NCBI GenBank assembly: GCA_020721585.1
Contig: DYMK01000002.1
Location: forward strand, 1-64,000
DNA: 64,000 bases
Source of the DNA: Sulfuricurvum sp.
Lineage (GTDB): Bacteria > Campylobacterota > Campylobacteria > Campylobacterales > Sulfurimonadaceae
Direction: 5' to 3'
This document shows positions 16,950 to 25,937 of this stretch, one piece after another (position 1 is the stretch's first letter; each line of letters begins with the position of its first letter). The notes beneath the pieces are model-generated. The model was not told the DNA's origin, ran no database searches, and saw nothing but the letters and a program-made list of their open reading frames with translations. The translations under genes and the position numbers were made by a program.

Positions 16950-17768
16950 TTAGCGCAACGTCCCGATCGTTTGACCAAAACGGACACTCTCCCCTACTTC
17001 CAAGCCCATAGTGATCATATCCTCTTCAAAGAGCATCACGATGGTCGAACCCATCTGAAAGCACCCAAAATCATCCCCTTTTTTGAGTTTCACATCGCAA
17101 TAGGTATAGCATTGCGGTGTTCGTACATCACTATTGGTTTGGATCGAAGGTTCAAAGGAGACTTCCATTTTTCCAACGTTCAACGCCCCTACTAAGATCA
17201 TAAAGAACCGTTTGTTATTGTCGGCTAAACACTCGATGACCACCCGCTCATTTTCGATAAAAAGGTCAACTTTACGTTTGAGGGTGGGGATATTGACGGG
17301 ATACAATTTTCCAGGGATATGGACAGCGCGGACTATTTGTGTATTCAAGGGGAGATGATAACGGTGATAGTCGCGCGGGGAGAGGTACAAATTGATAAAA
17401 TGACCGGTGCTAAAGTGTGCTTTGATCGAGGGGAGAATGTGATCCCCTAGCAACGCATCAATGTTGTAGCTCATCCCTTTAATCTGAAGCGCGCGTGCCT
17501 CCTGAATACGCCCTACTTCGGTAATCAACGCATCGCAGGGGCTGATCATCGCTTGGGGATCGGAGGAAAATACTCTGGGTTTCATGAGCTTACGGGTAAA
17601 GAGAGCATTGAGGGTTAGGTAGGATGCGGGGGGATTAAAATCACCCATATCCAATCCCATGAGCTTCACGTAGCTTTGGTTGATAATTTTTTGAAAAAAT
17701 GGGGAATGCGCTTTGGAGGCGAATCTCCCAAACGCTTGGGAAAGGGTAGAAGTAACGTGGTGTGTCAT
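16950..17768 (-). CDS. psd: Phosphatidylserine decarboxylase proenzyme
   Basis: Converts phosphatidylserine to phosphatidylethanolamine at the membrane. 272 residues. The autocleavage site that creates the pyruvoyl group is in FQMGSTIVMLF near residue 240 (GST, with Met before it instead of the common Leu or Gly). HFSTGHFINLYLSPRDYHRYH near 117-137 is the conserved core. It starts 3 bases after the truD stop, in the operon thiL-truD-psd. Confidence 0.95.
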   Translation of the reverse strand: MTHHVTSTLSQAFGRFASKAHSPFFQKIINQSYVKLMGLDMGDFNPPASYLTLNALFTRKLMKPRVFSSDPQAMISPCDALITEVGRIQEARALQIKGMSYNIDALLGDHILPSIKAHFSTGHFINLYLSPRDYHRYHLPLNTQIVRAVHIPGKLYPVNIPTLKRKVDLFIENERVVIECLADNNKRFFMILVGALNVGKMEVSFEPSIQTNSDVRTPQCYTYCDVKLKKGDDFGCFQMGSTIVMLFEEDMITMGLEVGESVRFGQTIGTLR

Positions 17769-17771
17769 GAT

Positions 17772-18863
17772 TTAGTCTTGCTCCTCATCTGATTGTATTG
17801 GACGTTTGGCGATTTCTTCGATGAGTACGGTGGCATACGACCCTTTGGGGAGGGTGAAATGGAGTTCAAACCACGCTTCATTCTCTTTGTAAATCCCCTC
17901 AATCTCTTGGGGATAGATCCAACCGTATCGTCGTGCGCCATCAATGTCTTTGGTAATGGTATCAAACGTTTGCTCAATAGCAAAAGCTTCCTCTATCGCA
18001 CGCGTAGCACGTTTACCGCTAAGTAACCCTGTCATCGAAATATCGTGTGCATCGAAGCGTGCAATCTCATCATCACTTTCATAATGAAAAATTTTCCCGT
18101 GGGGATAGTGCATTAAGACATCCCCATGAATGAGCTTAAAAGGGTGTTTTTGTTTTTTCATCTGCTCAATCTCAGCTAGGGGCAATGAGAGTTCATTGAG
18201 TAACTCATGAGGGGTAAAACTTTCGATAAGTTTGGAGATTTGAACCCGACGCGAGAGCCATCCATTAAAAAGATAGCTTTGGTAGGCGTTAATGTAAAAC
18301 TGGTGCAATTTTTTATTTTTTTCTCTTAATGTCCCCTCTAAGATCGCTTTGCCTTTGAGATAATTTTCCCCATCGGTGCCAAAACGTTGAAATCCAAAAT
18401 AATTGGGAATCCCATTTTTCTTAATCGCTTTGAGCGCTTCGTGAATTTTATACGCAGAGGTGGGATTGACTTTTTTGAGACGGATGAAAAAACGGTTCCC
18501 TTTGAGGTGACCCATCCGAATTTTATTATTGTGGTAGTGACGTTCAAGGATTTTTATCCCCTCATGGTCAAAATTTTCCAACATTGGCTCATATTTTTTA
18601 GGAAGAGAGATGTACTGTTTGGTCTGAGCGTTTTTATCTTTTAGCCCTGCATAGCCGATGTCACGACTTTTTATCCCCAAATGGTTGCTAAAAATATCCA
18701 GCATCTGCCATGTGGAGAGATTCTTTTTCCGAATATGTAACACCAAATGTTCCCCCTCACCGCTAAAGGGGTAAAGGGGGATTTCATCCACAACGAAATC
18801 GCGCGCGGATTGGCGAAAATGAAATTCGATGGTGCTATGGGGGAGAGAGTATTGACGTTCCAT
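17772..18863 (-). CDS. truD: tRNA pseudouridine(13) synthase TruD
   Basis: Modifies uridine 13 of tRNA-Glu. The catalytic aspartate is in GYAGLKDKNAQTKQYIS near residue 72, and NRFFIRLK and PNYFGFQRFG (near 150) are diagnostic for TruD. 363 residues from the ATG at 18863, which has AGGAAG 7 bases before it; the longer frame would overlap thiL. It is 10 bases beyond the thiL stop. Confidence 0.95.
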   Translation of the reverse strand: MERQYSLPHSTIEFHFRQSARDFVVDEIPLYPFSGEGEHLVLHIRKKNLSTWQMLDIFSNHLGIKSRDIGYAGLKDKNAQTKQYISLPKKYEPMLENFDHEGIKILERHYHNNKIRMGHLKGNRFFIRLKKVNPTSAYKIHEALKAIKKNGIPNYFGFQRFGTDGENYLKGKAILEGTLREKNKKLHQFYINAYQSYLFNGWLSRRVQISKLIESFTPHELLNELSLPLAEIEQMKKQKHPFKLIHGDVLMHYPHGKIFHYESDDEIARFDAHDISMTGLLSGKRATRAIEEAFAIEQTFDTITKDIDGARRYGWIYPQEIEGIYKENEAWFELHFTLPKGSYATVLIEEIAKRPIQSDEEQD

Positions 18864-18873
18864 GAGGTACTTC

Positions 18874-19698
18874 CTAAAAATGATGTGTTTTGCACCGATT
18901 AACCATTTTTCCCCGACAAGCGGTTCCAATGATGGTCATCGGTGTTTTGGTGAGTTGGGCAATCTTTTGTATTTTTTTAGTATAGCGTGAATCAAAGGCA
19001 ATAAGCATCTCATACTCTTCACCACTGCACCCTAAGGCTTTGTTATACCGTTTATCCCATCGAATTCCCAGACGATTGAGCGAACACAGTTTGTGAAGGT
19101 CACTAAAAAGCCCATCCGAAATATCCATACCGCATCGTAGAGACGCTCGACCTTTATGGATAAAATCGCTTCGTAAGGTGGGGGCAACAAAACGACTTTG
19201 GGTATGAACCTTTCCGCCACTCATGAGATAGCGCAAATGACGCAATGAATGACCAAGATACCCCGTAAATGCCACAACATCTCCTGTTTTCATCCCTTTT
19301 CGAGTCAGGGGATGGGTGCTTTTGGAAACAATCGTGATCGAAAGATCAATCTTAGTGTTACCAATAGTATCACCACCGATAATCTCCACCCCAAAGTTAT
19401 TGGCGCACTCTCTCATACCTCGCGCTAAAGCTTCTCTATCTTCTAAAGACATCTGCTTGGGCATCGCGACACCCACAAGCGCATAGCGCGGAATCGCGTT
19501 CATGGCGATGGCATCGGAGAGGTTCACCATCATCGCTTTGTAGCCAATTTGGTAACAGGAGAGCCATTGGCGTTTAAAATGGACATTCTCAAAAAAGAGA
19601 TCTTTACTGTAAATCCACGTACCAACGACCGCACCATCATCCCCTATACGGGATTTTTTGGGACTCATCTGTGTAATAAAGTAACTTTCAACGTTCAC
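18874..19698 (-). CDS. thiL: Thiamine-monophosphate kinase ThiL
   Basis: Phosphorylates thiamine monophosphate to the diphosphate cofactor. 274 residues from a GTG at 19698. The metal/ATP motif IGDDGAVVG is near residue 20, NLSDAIAM near 61, IIGGDT near 107 and MDISDGL near 190. An ATG at 19734 is in frame, but it lies inside the probable -10 box (TATAAT, 19733-19738), so the GTG with GGA six bases before it is the better start. Confidence 0.92.
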   Translation of the reverse strand: MNVESYFITQMSPKKSRIGDDGAVVGTWIYSKDLFFENVHFKRQWLSCYQIGYKAMMVNLSDAIAMNAIPRYALVGVAMPKQMSLEDREALARGMRECANNFGVEIIGGDTIGNTKIDLSITIVSKSTHPLTRKGMKTGDVVAFTGYLGHSLRHLRYLMSGGKVHTQSRFVAPTLRSDFIHKGRASLRCGMDISDGLFSDLHKLCSLNRLGIRWDKRYNKALGCSGEEYEMLIAFDSRYTKKIQKIAQLTKTPMTIIGTACRGKMVNRCKTHHF

Positions 19699-19732
19699 GA
19701 AAAATCCATTCGATGGGGTTAAATAAAAAAGC

Positions 19733-19738
19733 ATTATA
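19733..19738 (-). promoter_or_regulatory. -10 box for thiL-truD-psd
   Basis: TATAAT on the minus strand, 35 bases before the GTG of thiL. It decides the thiL start because the upstream ATG overlaps it. Confidence 0.5.
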
Positions 19739-19839
19739 AGATATTTGAGGTTAGGGGGGAGTTAAAAGAGAAAAAAAACAAAATTTGTTACTATTCTGGA
19801 CACTTCAGCTCTCATAAAGAAAAGGGAATGGGGTGTTCA

Positions 19840-19868
19840 TTGTATCCAAGCGTCAAGAACGCTATAAT
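19840..19868 (+). promoter_or_regulatory. Sigma-70 promoter for sdhABE
   Basis: -35 TTGTAT (19840-19845), 17-base spacer, -10 TATAAT (19863-19868) within GCTATAATCT, 58 bases before the sdhA ATG. AAGGA precedes the ATG. Confidence 0.6.
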
Positions 19869-19926
19869 CTTTTTCAAGCTTATGCCAATTTGGTGTTGGA
19901 AACTATATTTTTATTAAGGATGGTGT

Positions 19927-21639
19927 ATGAGTATTCCCGTTCATACGTATGATGCGATTATCGTCGGTGCTGGTTTAGCTGGATGTGCCGCAGCTCGTGA
20001 ATTACAAAAAGCAGGTAAAAAAGTGGCGGTTCTCACCAAGCTTCACCCGTTACGCTCTCACTCTGGTGCAGCACAAGGTGGGATTAACGCCGCTTTTAGC
20101 GATGCGGACAGTACAGAACTTCATGAATTTGATACCGTTAAAGGATCAGATTATTTGGCCGATCAAGATGTAGTAGAATTTATGTGTCAACGCGCCCCTG
20201 AAACCATCCGTTGGGCTGAGCGTATGGGAGCGGCATTTAGTCGTAATACTGATGGCACCATCGCACAACGCCCTTTTGGGGGGCAATCTTCTCCGCGTGC
20301 TTGTTTTGCTAAAGACCGCACAGGGTTAACCTTACTTCAAACCATGTATGAACAAGCGTTCCGTGAAGGGGTTGAGTTTTGGGATGAGTGGTATGTAGCC
20401 GATTTGCTTTACACTGAGGGGAAAGTGTACGGGGTTGCTGCCTACAATATCCGTAATACCCAAAAAGCCCTTTTCAACGCCAAAGCGGTCATGTTCGCTA
20501 CAGGGGGATACGCTAGGGCGTTCAAAATCAATTCCAACGCTCATGCCAATACCGGTGATGGTCTCTCTTTGGTAGCGCGTCATGGACTTCCACTTGAAGA
20601 TATGGAATTTGTCCAATTTCACCCATCAGGTCTTTCGGGCAATGGAGTTTTGATTTCCGAAGCGGCGCGTGGAGAGGGGGGAAAACTTCTCAACTCTTTG
20701 GGTGAACGTTTTATGGAAAAATATGCCCCCAATGCAATGGAATTGGCATCACGTGACGTTGTTGCTCGTGCCATCATCCAAGAGATTCGTGAAGGACGCG
20801 GGGTTGGTCCTCGTAAGGATGCGGTGTATATTGATTTGGTTCATTTGGGGAAAGAAAAAATCATGGAGCGTTTACCGGAACTTCGTGATCTTGCGATCAC
20901 GTTCCTTGGGTTGGACATGATTAAAGAGCCTATTTTAATCTCCGCAACCGCACACTATTCTATGGGGGGAATCCCAACGGATAAATTGGGACACGTTCGT
21001 AAAAGCAATAGCGAATTCGTCGAAGGATTCTATGCAGCAGGAGAGTGTGCGTGTTCTTCGGTGCATGGTGCGAACCGCTTAGGGGCAAATTCCGTCCTTG
21101 AAGCGTTGCTCTTTGGTCGTTTTGTGGGCAAAACCATGGTCGATGAAGTGGATAATATCCCTTTACATAAAGTGACCAAAACTGATGGTAAAGCAATGAT
21201 TGATGAACTTGCATGGGCATTAACCAATCATGGACAAGAATCCGTTCCCGTTCTTCGAGAGGAGTTGCAACAATCCATGACCGACAATGCGGGGGTCTTT
21301 AGAACCGAGGAAACGTTGATTCAACAAATGGCTATTTTGGAAAATTTACGTCAACGTTACCAAAATATCTCCATCAAAGATAAGTCCAAAGTGTTTAATA
21401 CCGAATTGCAAGAAGCGATTGAGTTTGGGCATATGTTGGATTATTCCCTCTTTATTGTGGCCAGTGCGTTGAATCGTCAAGAGAGCCGAGGTGCCCATTT
21501 CCGTGAAGATTTCCCCACACGTGATGATGAACAATTTTTAAAACATACCATGGCGTACATGGATAACAACGGAAAAATTACCCTTGACTATATGGCTGTC
21601 ACCCTTGGCAAACATGAAGTTAAAGCACGATCTTATTAA
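19927..21639 (+). CDS. sdhA: Succinate dehydrogenase/fumarate reductase flavoprotein (type E)
   Basis: FAD-containing catalytic subunit interconverting succinate and fumarate. 570 residues. The FAD motif VGAGLAGCAAARELQ is near residue 13; the histidine for covalent FAD is in RSHSGAAQGG near 45; HPSGL, the substrate HYSMGG (near 345) and the active-site arginine region GANRLGANS follow. The N-terminus has no twin-arginine leader, so this is a cytoplasmic enzyme, unlike the periplasmic MfrA of Wolinella and Campylobacter. It is followed by sdhB and a CCG-domain subunit, which defines the type-E complex. Confidence 0.95.
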   Translation: MSIPVHTYDAIIVGAGLAGCAAARELQKAGKKVAVLTKLHPLRSHSGAAQGGINAAFSDADSTELHEFDTVKGSDYLADQDVVEFMCQRAPETIRWAERMGAAFSRNTDGTIAQRPFGGQSSPRACFAKDRTGLTLLQTMYEQAFREGVEFWDEWYVADLLYTEGKVYGVAAYNIRNTQKALFNAKAVMFATGGYARAFKINSNAHANTGDGLSLVARHGLPLEDMEFVQFHPSGLSGNGVLISEAARGEGGKLLNSLGERFMEKYAPNAMELASRDVVARAIIQEIREGRGVGPRKDAVYIDLVHLGKEKIMERLPELRDLAITFLGLDMIKEPILISATAHYSMGGIPTDKLGHVRKSNSEFVEGFYAAGECACSSVHGANRLGANSVLEALLFGRFVGKTMVDEVDNIPLHKVTKTDGKAMIDELAWALTNHGQESVPVLREELQQSMTDNAGVFRTEETLIQQMAILENLRQRYQNISIKDKSKVFNTELQEAIEFGHMLDYSLFIVASALNRQESRGAHFREDFPTRDDEQFLKHTMAYMDNNGKITLDYMAVTLGKHEVKARSY

Positions 21640-21644
21640 GGAGT

Positions 21645-22628
21645 ATGATGATGGATGCACTACAATCACAATCGGTGACGTTTAAGGTTTTTCGTTTTAA
21701 CGAAGAGACCGACTACCTCCCTTATTACAATACCTATACCTTGAATGTCACCCACGAAGAGGTTGTTTTAGACATACTCAATCGTATCAAATGGGATCAC
21801 GATGGGAGCCTCTCCTATCGTCGAAGTTGCCGACACGGTATTTGCGGTATCTGTTCCATTAAAATCAACGGCAAAGCGATTTTGGCGTGTAAGTCACGTT
21901 TGTTTGATTTGATCGATATTTTTGGTACCGATTTGGTGATCGAGCCATTGAGCACCAAGCGGGTGATTAAAGATTTGATTATCGATAAAAAAGATTTTTG
22001 GGAAAAACACGCCCATGTAGATCCCTATTTGGTCAGTGAGATTGATGAAAAACCCACCGCTGAGCATACCGTTTTCCCTCATCAGTTAGAGCAATTGATG
22101 GAGGCAGATTATTGTATTCAATGCGGTGCGTGTCACTACTCATGCCCTGCGGTTGAGATTAACGAACTCTACATTGGGCCTGCTGCGTTTGCTGCTGCGT
22201 ACCGTTTCACGGCGGATGTTCGTGATGAGGGAGGTATGGATCGTCTCCATACAGTCAATCAAGAGGCGCAAGGGGTGTGGGATTGTGTTAAATGTATGGA
22301 GTGTGCTGAAGTATGCCCCAAAGAGGTCAATCCGATCGAAAAAATTACCAAACTGCATAATATGATTTTTGAACATGGAATTGCGAAAAACAATGTTGCT
22401 ACTCGTCATGCAGTAGGTTTTGCCCATTCTATTACTAAGCACGGACTACTCGACGAAGGAGAATTAGTTCGTTATTCTGAAGGAAATTTTGGGGTACTTA
22501 AACACGTTCCTGTCGCCATGAAGATGTTTAGTAAGGGTAAAATTGTGTTGCCATGGAATATGCCAAAAGCAGACAAGTTAGACGAAATTAGAAAGCTTGT
22601 CAAATCATCATCAACAGCAAAGTTTTAG
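21645..22628 (+). CDS. sdhB: Succinate dehydrogenase iron-sulfur subunit
   Basis: Passes electrons from FAD to the membrane side. 327 residues, longer at the C-terminus than classical SdhB. The [2Fe-2S] motif SCRHGICGIC is near residue 64, a [4Fe-4S] motif CIQCGACHYSCP near 158, and CVKCMECAEVCPK near 216. The extra cysteine in the last motif, where classical SdhB has a non-cysteine residue, predicts a second [4Fe-4S] cluster instead of [3Fe-4S], as known for type-E enzymes. Three ATGs in a row follow AAGGAG, so the exact start is uncertain by two codons. Confidence 0.94.
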   Translation: MMMDALQSQSVTFKVFRFNEETDYLPYYNTYTLNVTHEEVVLDILNRIKWDHDGSLSYRRSCRHGICGICSIKINGKAILACKSRLFDLIDIFGTDLVIEPLSTKRVIKDLIIDKKDFWEKHAHVDPYLVSEIDEKPTAEHTVFPHQLEQLMEADYCIQCGACHYSCPAVEINELYIGPAAFAAAYRFTADVRDEGGMDRLHTVNQEAQGVWDCVKCMECAEVCPKEVNPIEKITKLHNMIFEHGIAKNNVATRHAVGFAHSITKHGLLDEGELVRYSEGNFGVLKHVPVAMKMFSKGKIVLPWNMPKADKLDEIRKLVKSSSTAKF

Positions 22629-22641
22629 GGAGTAATAGGCA

Positions 22642-23523
22642 ATGAAAGAATTAAAATACGCACTTTTTACCGGTTGTACTGCCAAAGAGAGTACTCCTGA
22701 GCAGATGATGTCTACGCTAGCCGTTGCCAAAAAATTGGGAATTGAATTGGTAGAATTGACCGAAGCTTCCTGTTGTGGGGCTTCCCATTTGCAAGATTAT
22801 GATGACTTTTTATCCTTGGTACTCAATGCTCGTAACATTGCATACGCCGAAAAACATGGTTTGACGATGGTGACCATCTGTAATACGTGTCAGCTTAATA
22901 CGGCGATGACCAAACACCGACTCGATCATAATGCAGAACTTAAAGCAAAAGTAAACGCAAAACTGGGTGAAGTTGGTTTGGAGTACAAAGGGACTTCGCA
23001 AATCACCCACTTTTTGTATGCGATTATCGATGATTTTGGTCTGGATAAAATTAAAGAGATGGTGGTAAAACCCTTAAGCCAATTTAATATTGCACCGTTT
23101 TATGGGTGTCACAATATCCGCCCCTCTGAGCTTCAAAATGAGACCCATAAAAACCCTGAAAATGCGTACAAACCCACATCACTGGATGATCTTATCATCG
23201 CGTGCGGTGGTGCAAGTGTTGACTATGTGGAAAAAAACAAATGTTGTGGTTTTCATGCCGAACTTCAAGCACCCCATACCGCAGCGGTATTAACGGGTAA
23301 TGCCGTAGCCGGTGCGATGGATGCCAATGCCGATTGGATGGTCACCCCCTGTCCGTTGTGTCATCTTAAACTCGATACCCAAACGCACCATGCTTCCATT
23401 GCGATTGGTCGTGAGGTCTCACTTCCTGTCTTGCATATGCAACAAATGGTGGGGCTTGCCCTTGGGTGTACCCCCTCTGAGCTGGGACTTAAGCACCACG
23501 TTACTCCCGTCAACTTTATTTAA
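22642..23523 (+). CDS. sdhE: Type-E SQR subunit with two CCG domains (HdrB-like)
   Basis: Membrane-associated subunit that replaces the cytochrome b anchor in type-E succinate:quinone oxidoreductases. 293 residues with no transmembrane helices. Two cysteine-rich CCG repeats are visible: FTGCTAKE, EASCCGASH and ICNTCQLN in the first half; FYGCHNIRPS, NKCCGFHAEL and PCPLCHLK in the second. This is the heterodisulfide reductase subunit B pattern. It starts 13 bases after sdhB with GGAG before the ATG. Confidence 0.93.
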   Translation: MKELKYALFTGCTAKESTPEQMMSTLAVAKKLGIELVELTEASCCGASHLQDYDDFLSLVLNARNIAYAEKHGLTMVTICNTCQLNTAMTKHRLDHNAELKAKVNAKLGEVGLEYKGTSQITHFLYAIIDDFGLDKIKEMVVKPLSQFNIAPFYGCHNIRPSELQNETHKNPENAYKPTSLDDLIIACGGASVDYVEKNKCCGFHAELQAPHTAAVLTGNAVAGAMDANADWMVTPCPLCHLKLDTQTHHASIAIGREVSLPVLHMQQMVGLALGCTPSELGLKHHVTPVNFI

Positions 23524-23533
23524 TCACACACTT

Positions 23534-23579
23534 CTCCCCTTTTGGGGGAGTATGTCTATTCCTTCCCTTTTTTTTGCTA
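23534..23579 (+). terminator. Probable terminator after sdhABE
   Basis: CTCCCC (23534-23539) pairs with GGGGAG (23545-23550) 10 bases after the stop, with a run of T about 18 bases later. The distance of the T-run makes it an imperfect intrinsic terminator. Confidence 0.45.
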
Positions 23580-23583
23580 TAAT
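23578..23583 (+). promoter_or_regulatory. Extended -10 box for ftsK
   Basis: TGC directly before TATAAT (23578-23583), 37-42 bases before the proposed ftsK start. The context GCTATAATCT is shared with the sdhA and acnB promoters. Confidence 0.5.
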
Positions 23584-23619
23584 CTAACTCTATTTAAGCT
23601 CCCTTTTTAAGGATGTACC

Positions 23620-25809
23620 ATTTTACGCGACGCACTGTTTATTGGCACTTTTAGCCTCCTTTTTTATTTGGGTATTGCTACCATTATTAACGATCCCACG
23701 CTTATTGGGGTATGGGGAGCCGATTTTGCCCAGTATAATATTAGACTATTTGGGTATGTTGCGTATGTGTATCTTTTGACCTTAATGATTCCCCTTCTTG
23801 CCTTTTATACCGCCAAAAAAGATATTCAACGCTATGCGACCATTACGGGTCTTTATGTGTTCCCCTTTTTTATGGTCATTGTAGTACAAGCCCTTATGTT
23901 TAGCAATGACCATCGAGGGACGATAGGGGGTGGCTTTGTCGATTTTCTCAAAGGATATATTGGGGGATTTGGGGTTTGGGTGGCGTGGCTCATGATCGTT
24001 GCCATCTCCAGTGTGTTACTTTTGAAAAAATCCCCCGAGTATTGGGTGCGTATGGTCAAAGGGTATAAAGCGATGGGATGGGAATTTTTGCGTACCCTTC
24101 AAGCTGATTTTAGTGCCAAAAAATCCCCCAACAGTATCCATTACCCTCCCACGCATGAGGAGTATTATCCCCCCTCCTCTTCGAGCCATACGCTTCATAC
24201 CCCTAAAAAAAATCCTCCCATCCCCGAAGCGTATCATGATGATGTGATCCCTTCGGTGTTTTCCCCTCACCCCATCGAATCGACCATCCTCAGTGTCGCC
24301 AAAAAGGTTAAAGAGGAGAAAAAACACCATGGGATTATTGTCGATGAGTTAGAAGAGAACAAAGCTCTCTTAGCTTCCATTGACCATGGGGTTTTTGAAC
24401 AGCCCAAAGATTTCAAACTTCCTCCGACGAGTTTTTTACAATATCCCCCTCAGAAAAAAACGGTAGTGGATGAGCGGGAATTGGACGATAAAATTCGGGA
24501 TTTGATTGATAAATTGGCCCATTTTAACATTGAGGGGGATGTGGTGCGTACCTATGCGGGTCCCATTGTCTCCACGTTTGAATTTAAACCCGCAGCAAAC
24601 ATCAAAGTTTCCAAAATTTTGGGTCTCCAAGATGACCTTGCCATGGCACTCAAAGCCCAAACCATCCGTATCCAAGCCCCCGTCCCCGGCAAAGATGTGG
24701 TGGGGATTGAGATTCCCAATCGTCATATCGATATTATCTATCTGCGGGATATTTTTGAGAGTAAATTGTTTCAAGAATCGACCTCTCCCCTGACCTTGGT
24801 GTTGGGGAAAGATATTGTGGGCAAACCTTTCATCACCGATCTTAAAAAATTGCCCCATCTGCTGATTGCAGGGACAACGGGGAGTGGTAAAAGCGTCGGA
24901 ATCAATGGGATGATTTTGAGTTTGTTGTACAAAAATTCTCCCGATCAACTCAAATTATTGATGATTGACCCTAAAATGTTGGAGTTTTCGATCTATAACG
25001 ATATTCCCCACCTCCTAACCCCCGTCATCACCAAACCCAAAGAGGCGATTGCAGCACTGAGCAACATGGTCTATGAGATGGAACGACGCTACCAGCTCAT
25101 GTCCGAAACCCGCACCAAAAACATCGAAAATTTTAATGAGAAGATGAAAAGCGAAGGGGGAACATTGCTCCCGTATATCGTCGTTATCATTGATGAATTG
25201 GCGGATTTGATGATGACCAGTGGGAAGGATGTAGAGTATTCCATTGCCCGTTTAGCTCAGATGGCACGTGCCAGTGGAATCCATCTCATTGTCGCAACGC
25301 AACGCCCCAGTGTCGATGTGGTCACAGGGTTAATCAAAGCCAATCTCCCCAGTCGCATTAGTTACAAAGTGGGGCAAAAAATCGACAGTAAAATTATCCT
25401 CGATGGGATGGGGGCAGAGTCTCTTTTGGGGCGGGGAGATATGCTCTTTACCCCTCCGGGGATGAGTGGTTTGGTGCGTCTTCATGCCCCATGGAGCAGT
25501 GAATCGGAGATTGAAAAAGTGGTCGATTTTCTCAAAGAACAACGCGCTCCCCAATACGATCGACGCTTTTTACGGGACAAAGAGGAGATCATCCGCGATG
25601 GCGGAGCAGGAGATGAAAAAGCTTTGGACGAATTGTACGAAGAGGCAAAAAACATTGTCCTCACCGAACAAAAAACCTCCATTAGTTATCTGCAACGACG
25701 ATTGCAAATTGGGTATAACCGTTCAGCGACCATTATCGAACAATTGGAACACAACGGCATTCTCTCACCACCCAATGCCAAAGGGAATCGTGAAGTGATA
25801 ATCAATTGA
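23620..25809 (+). CDS. ftsK: DNA translocase FtsK
   Basis: Membrane-anchored ATPase that moves DNA through the septum and aligns chromosome termini. Hydrophobic N-terminal helices span about the first 130 residues, then a Pro/Lys-rich linker, then the motor with Walker A GTTGSGKS (near 418) and Walker B VIIDELADLM, and a C-terminal gamma winged helix (YLQRRLQIGYNRSATII). The only conventional start in frame is TTG at 23668, which cuts into the first helix. The frame is closed by TAA at 23608, and AAGGA lies 6 bases before an ATT at 23620 that would give a full first helix (LRDALFIGTF). Either ATT is the start or one T of the TTTT run at 23621-23624 is extra: with three T's the ATG at 23613 would read MYHLRDAL. 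Confidence 0.92.
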   Translation: MLRDALFIGTFSLLFYLGIATIINDPTLIGVWGADFAQYNIRLFGYVAYVYLLTLMIPLLAFYTAKKDIQRYATITGLYVFPFFMVIVVQALMFSNDHRGTIGGGFVDFLKGYIGGFGVWVAWLMIVAISSVLLLKKSPEYWVRMVKGYKAMGWEFLRTLQADFSAKKSPNSIHYPPTHEEYYPPSSSSHTLHTPKKNPPIPEAYHDDVIPSVFSPHPIESTILSVAKKVKEEKKHHGIIVDELEENKALLASIDHGVFEQPKDFKLPPTSFLQYPPQKKTVVDERELDDKIRDLIDKLAHFNIEGDVVRTYAGPIVSTFEFKPAANIKVSKILGLQDDLAMALKAQTIRIQAPVPGKDVVGIEIPNRHIDIIYLRDIFESKLFQESTSPLTLVLGKDIVGKPFITDLKKLPHLLIAGTTGSGKSVGINGMILSLLYKNSPDQLKLLMIDPKMLEFSIYNDIPHLLTPVITKPKEAIAALSNMVYEMERRYQLMSETRTKNIENFNEKMKSEGGTLLPYIVVIIDELADLMMTSGKDVEYSIARLAQMARASGIHLIVATQRPSVDVVTGLIKANLPSRISYKVGQKIDSKIILDGMGAESLLGRGDMLFTPPGMSGLVRLHAPWSSESEIEKVVDFLKEQRAPQYDRRFLRDKEEIIRDGGAGDEKALDELYEEAKNIVLTEQKTSISYLQRRLQIGYNRSATIIEQLEHNGILSPPNAKGNREVIIN

Positions 25810-25902
25810 TTAAGTGTTTCATTTTTACTCATAAAATAGTTAAAATTCTTCTCTAAGTGTTTAGATTAGTAACACTGCGACGAAAGTGTTTGGGGATTCT
25901 GC

Positions 25903-25908
25903 TATAAT
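25903..25908 (+). promoter_or_regulatory. Extended -10 box for acnB
   Basis: TGC-TATAAT (25903-25908), 30 bases before the acnB ATG. A small inverted repeat AGTGTT/AACACT (25856-25861/25871-25876) lies just upstream of the -35 region and could be an operator. No good -35 hexamer is visible. Confidence 0.5.
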
Positions 25909-25937
25909 CTTGGCAACTAAATTTAGCAGGAGTCCCC

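Noticed and set aside
19927-23523. Methylmenaquinol:fumarate reductase MfrABE
   Set aside because: The flavoprotein has no twin-arginine leader and none is found in frame upstream; a cytoplasmic type-E succinate enzyme fits better.
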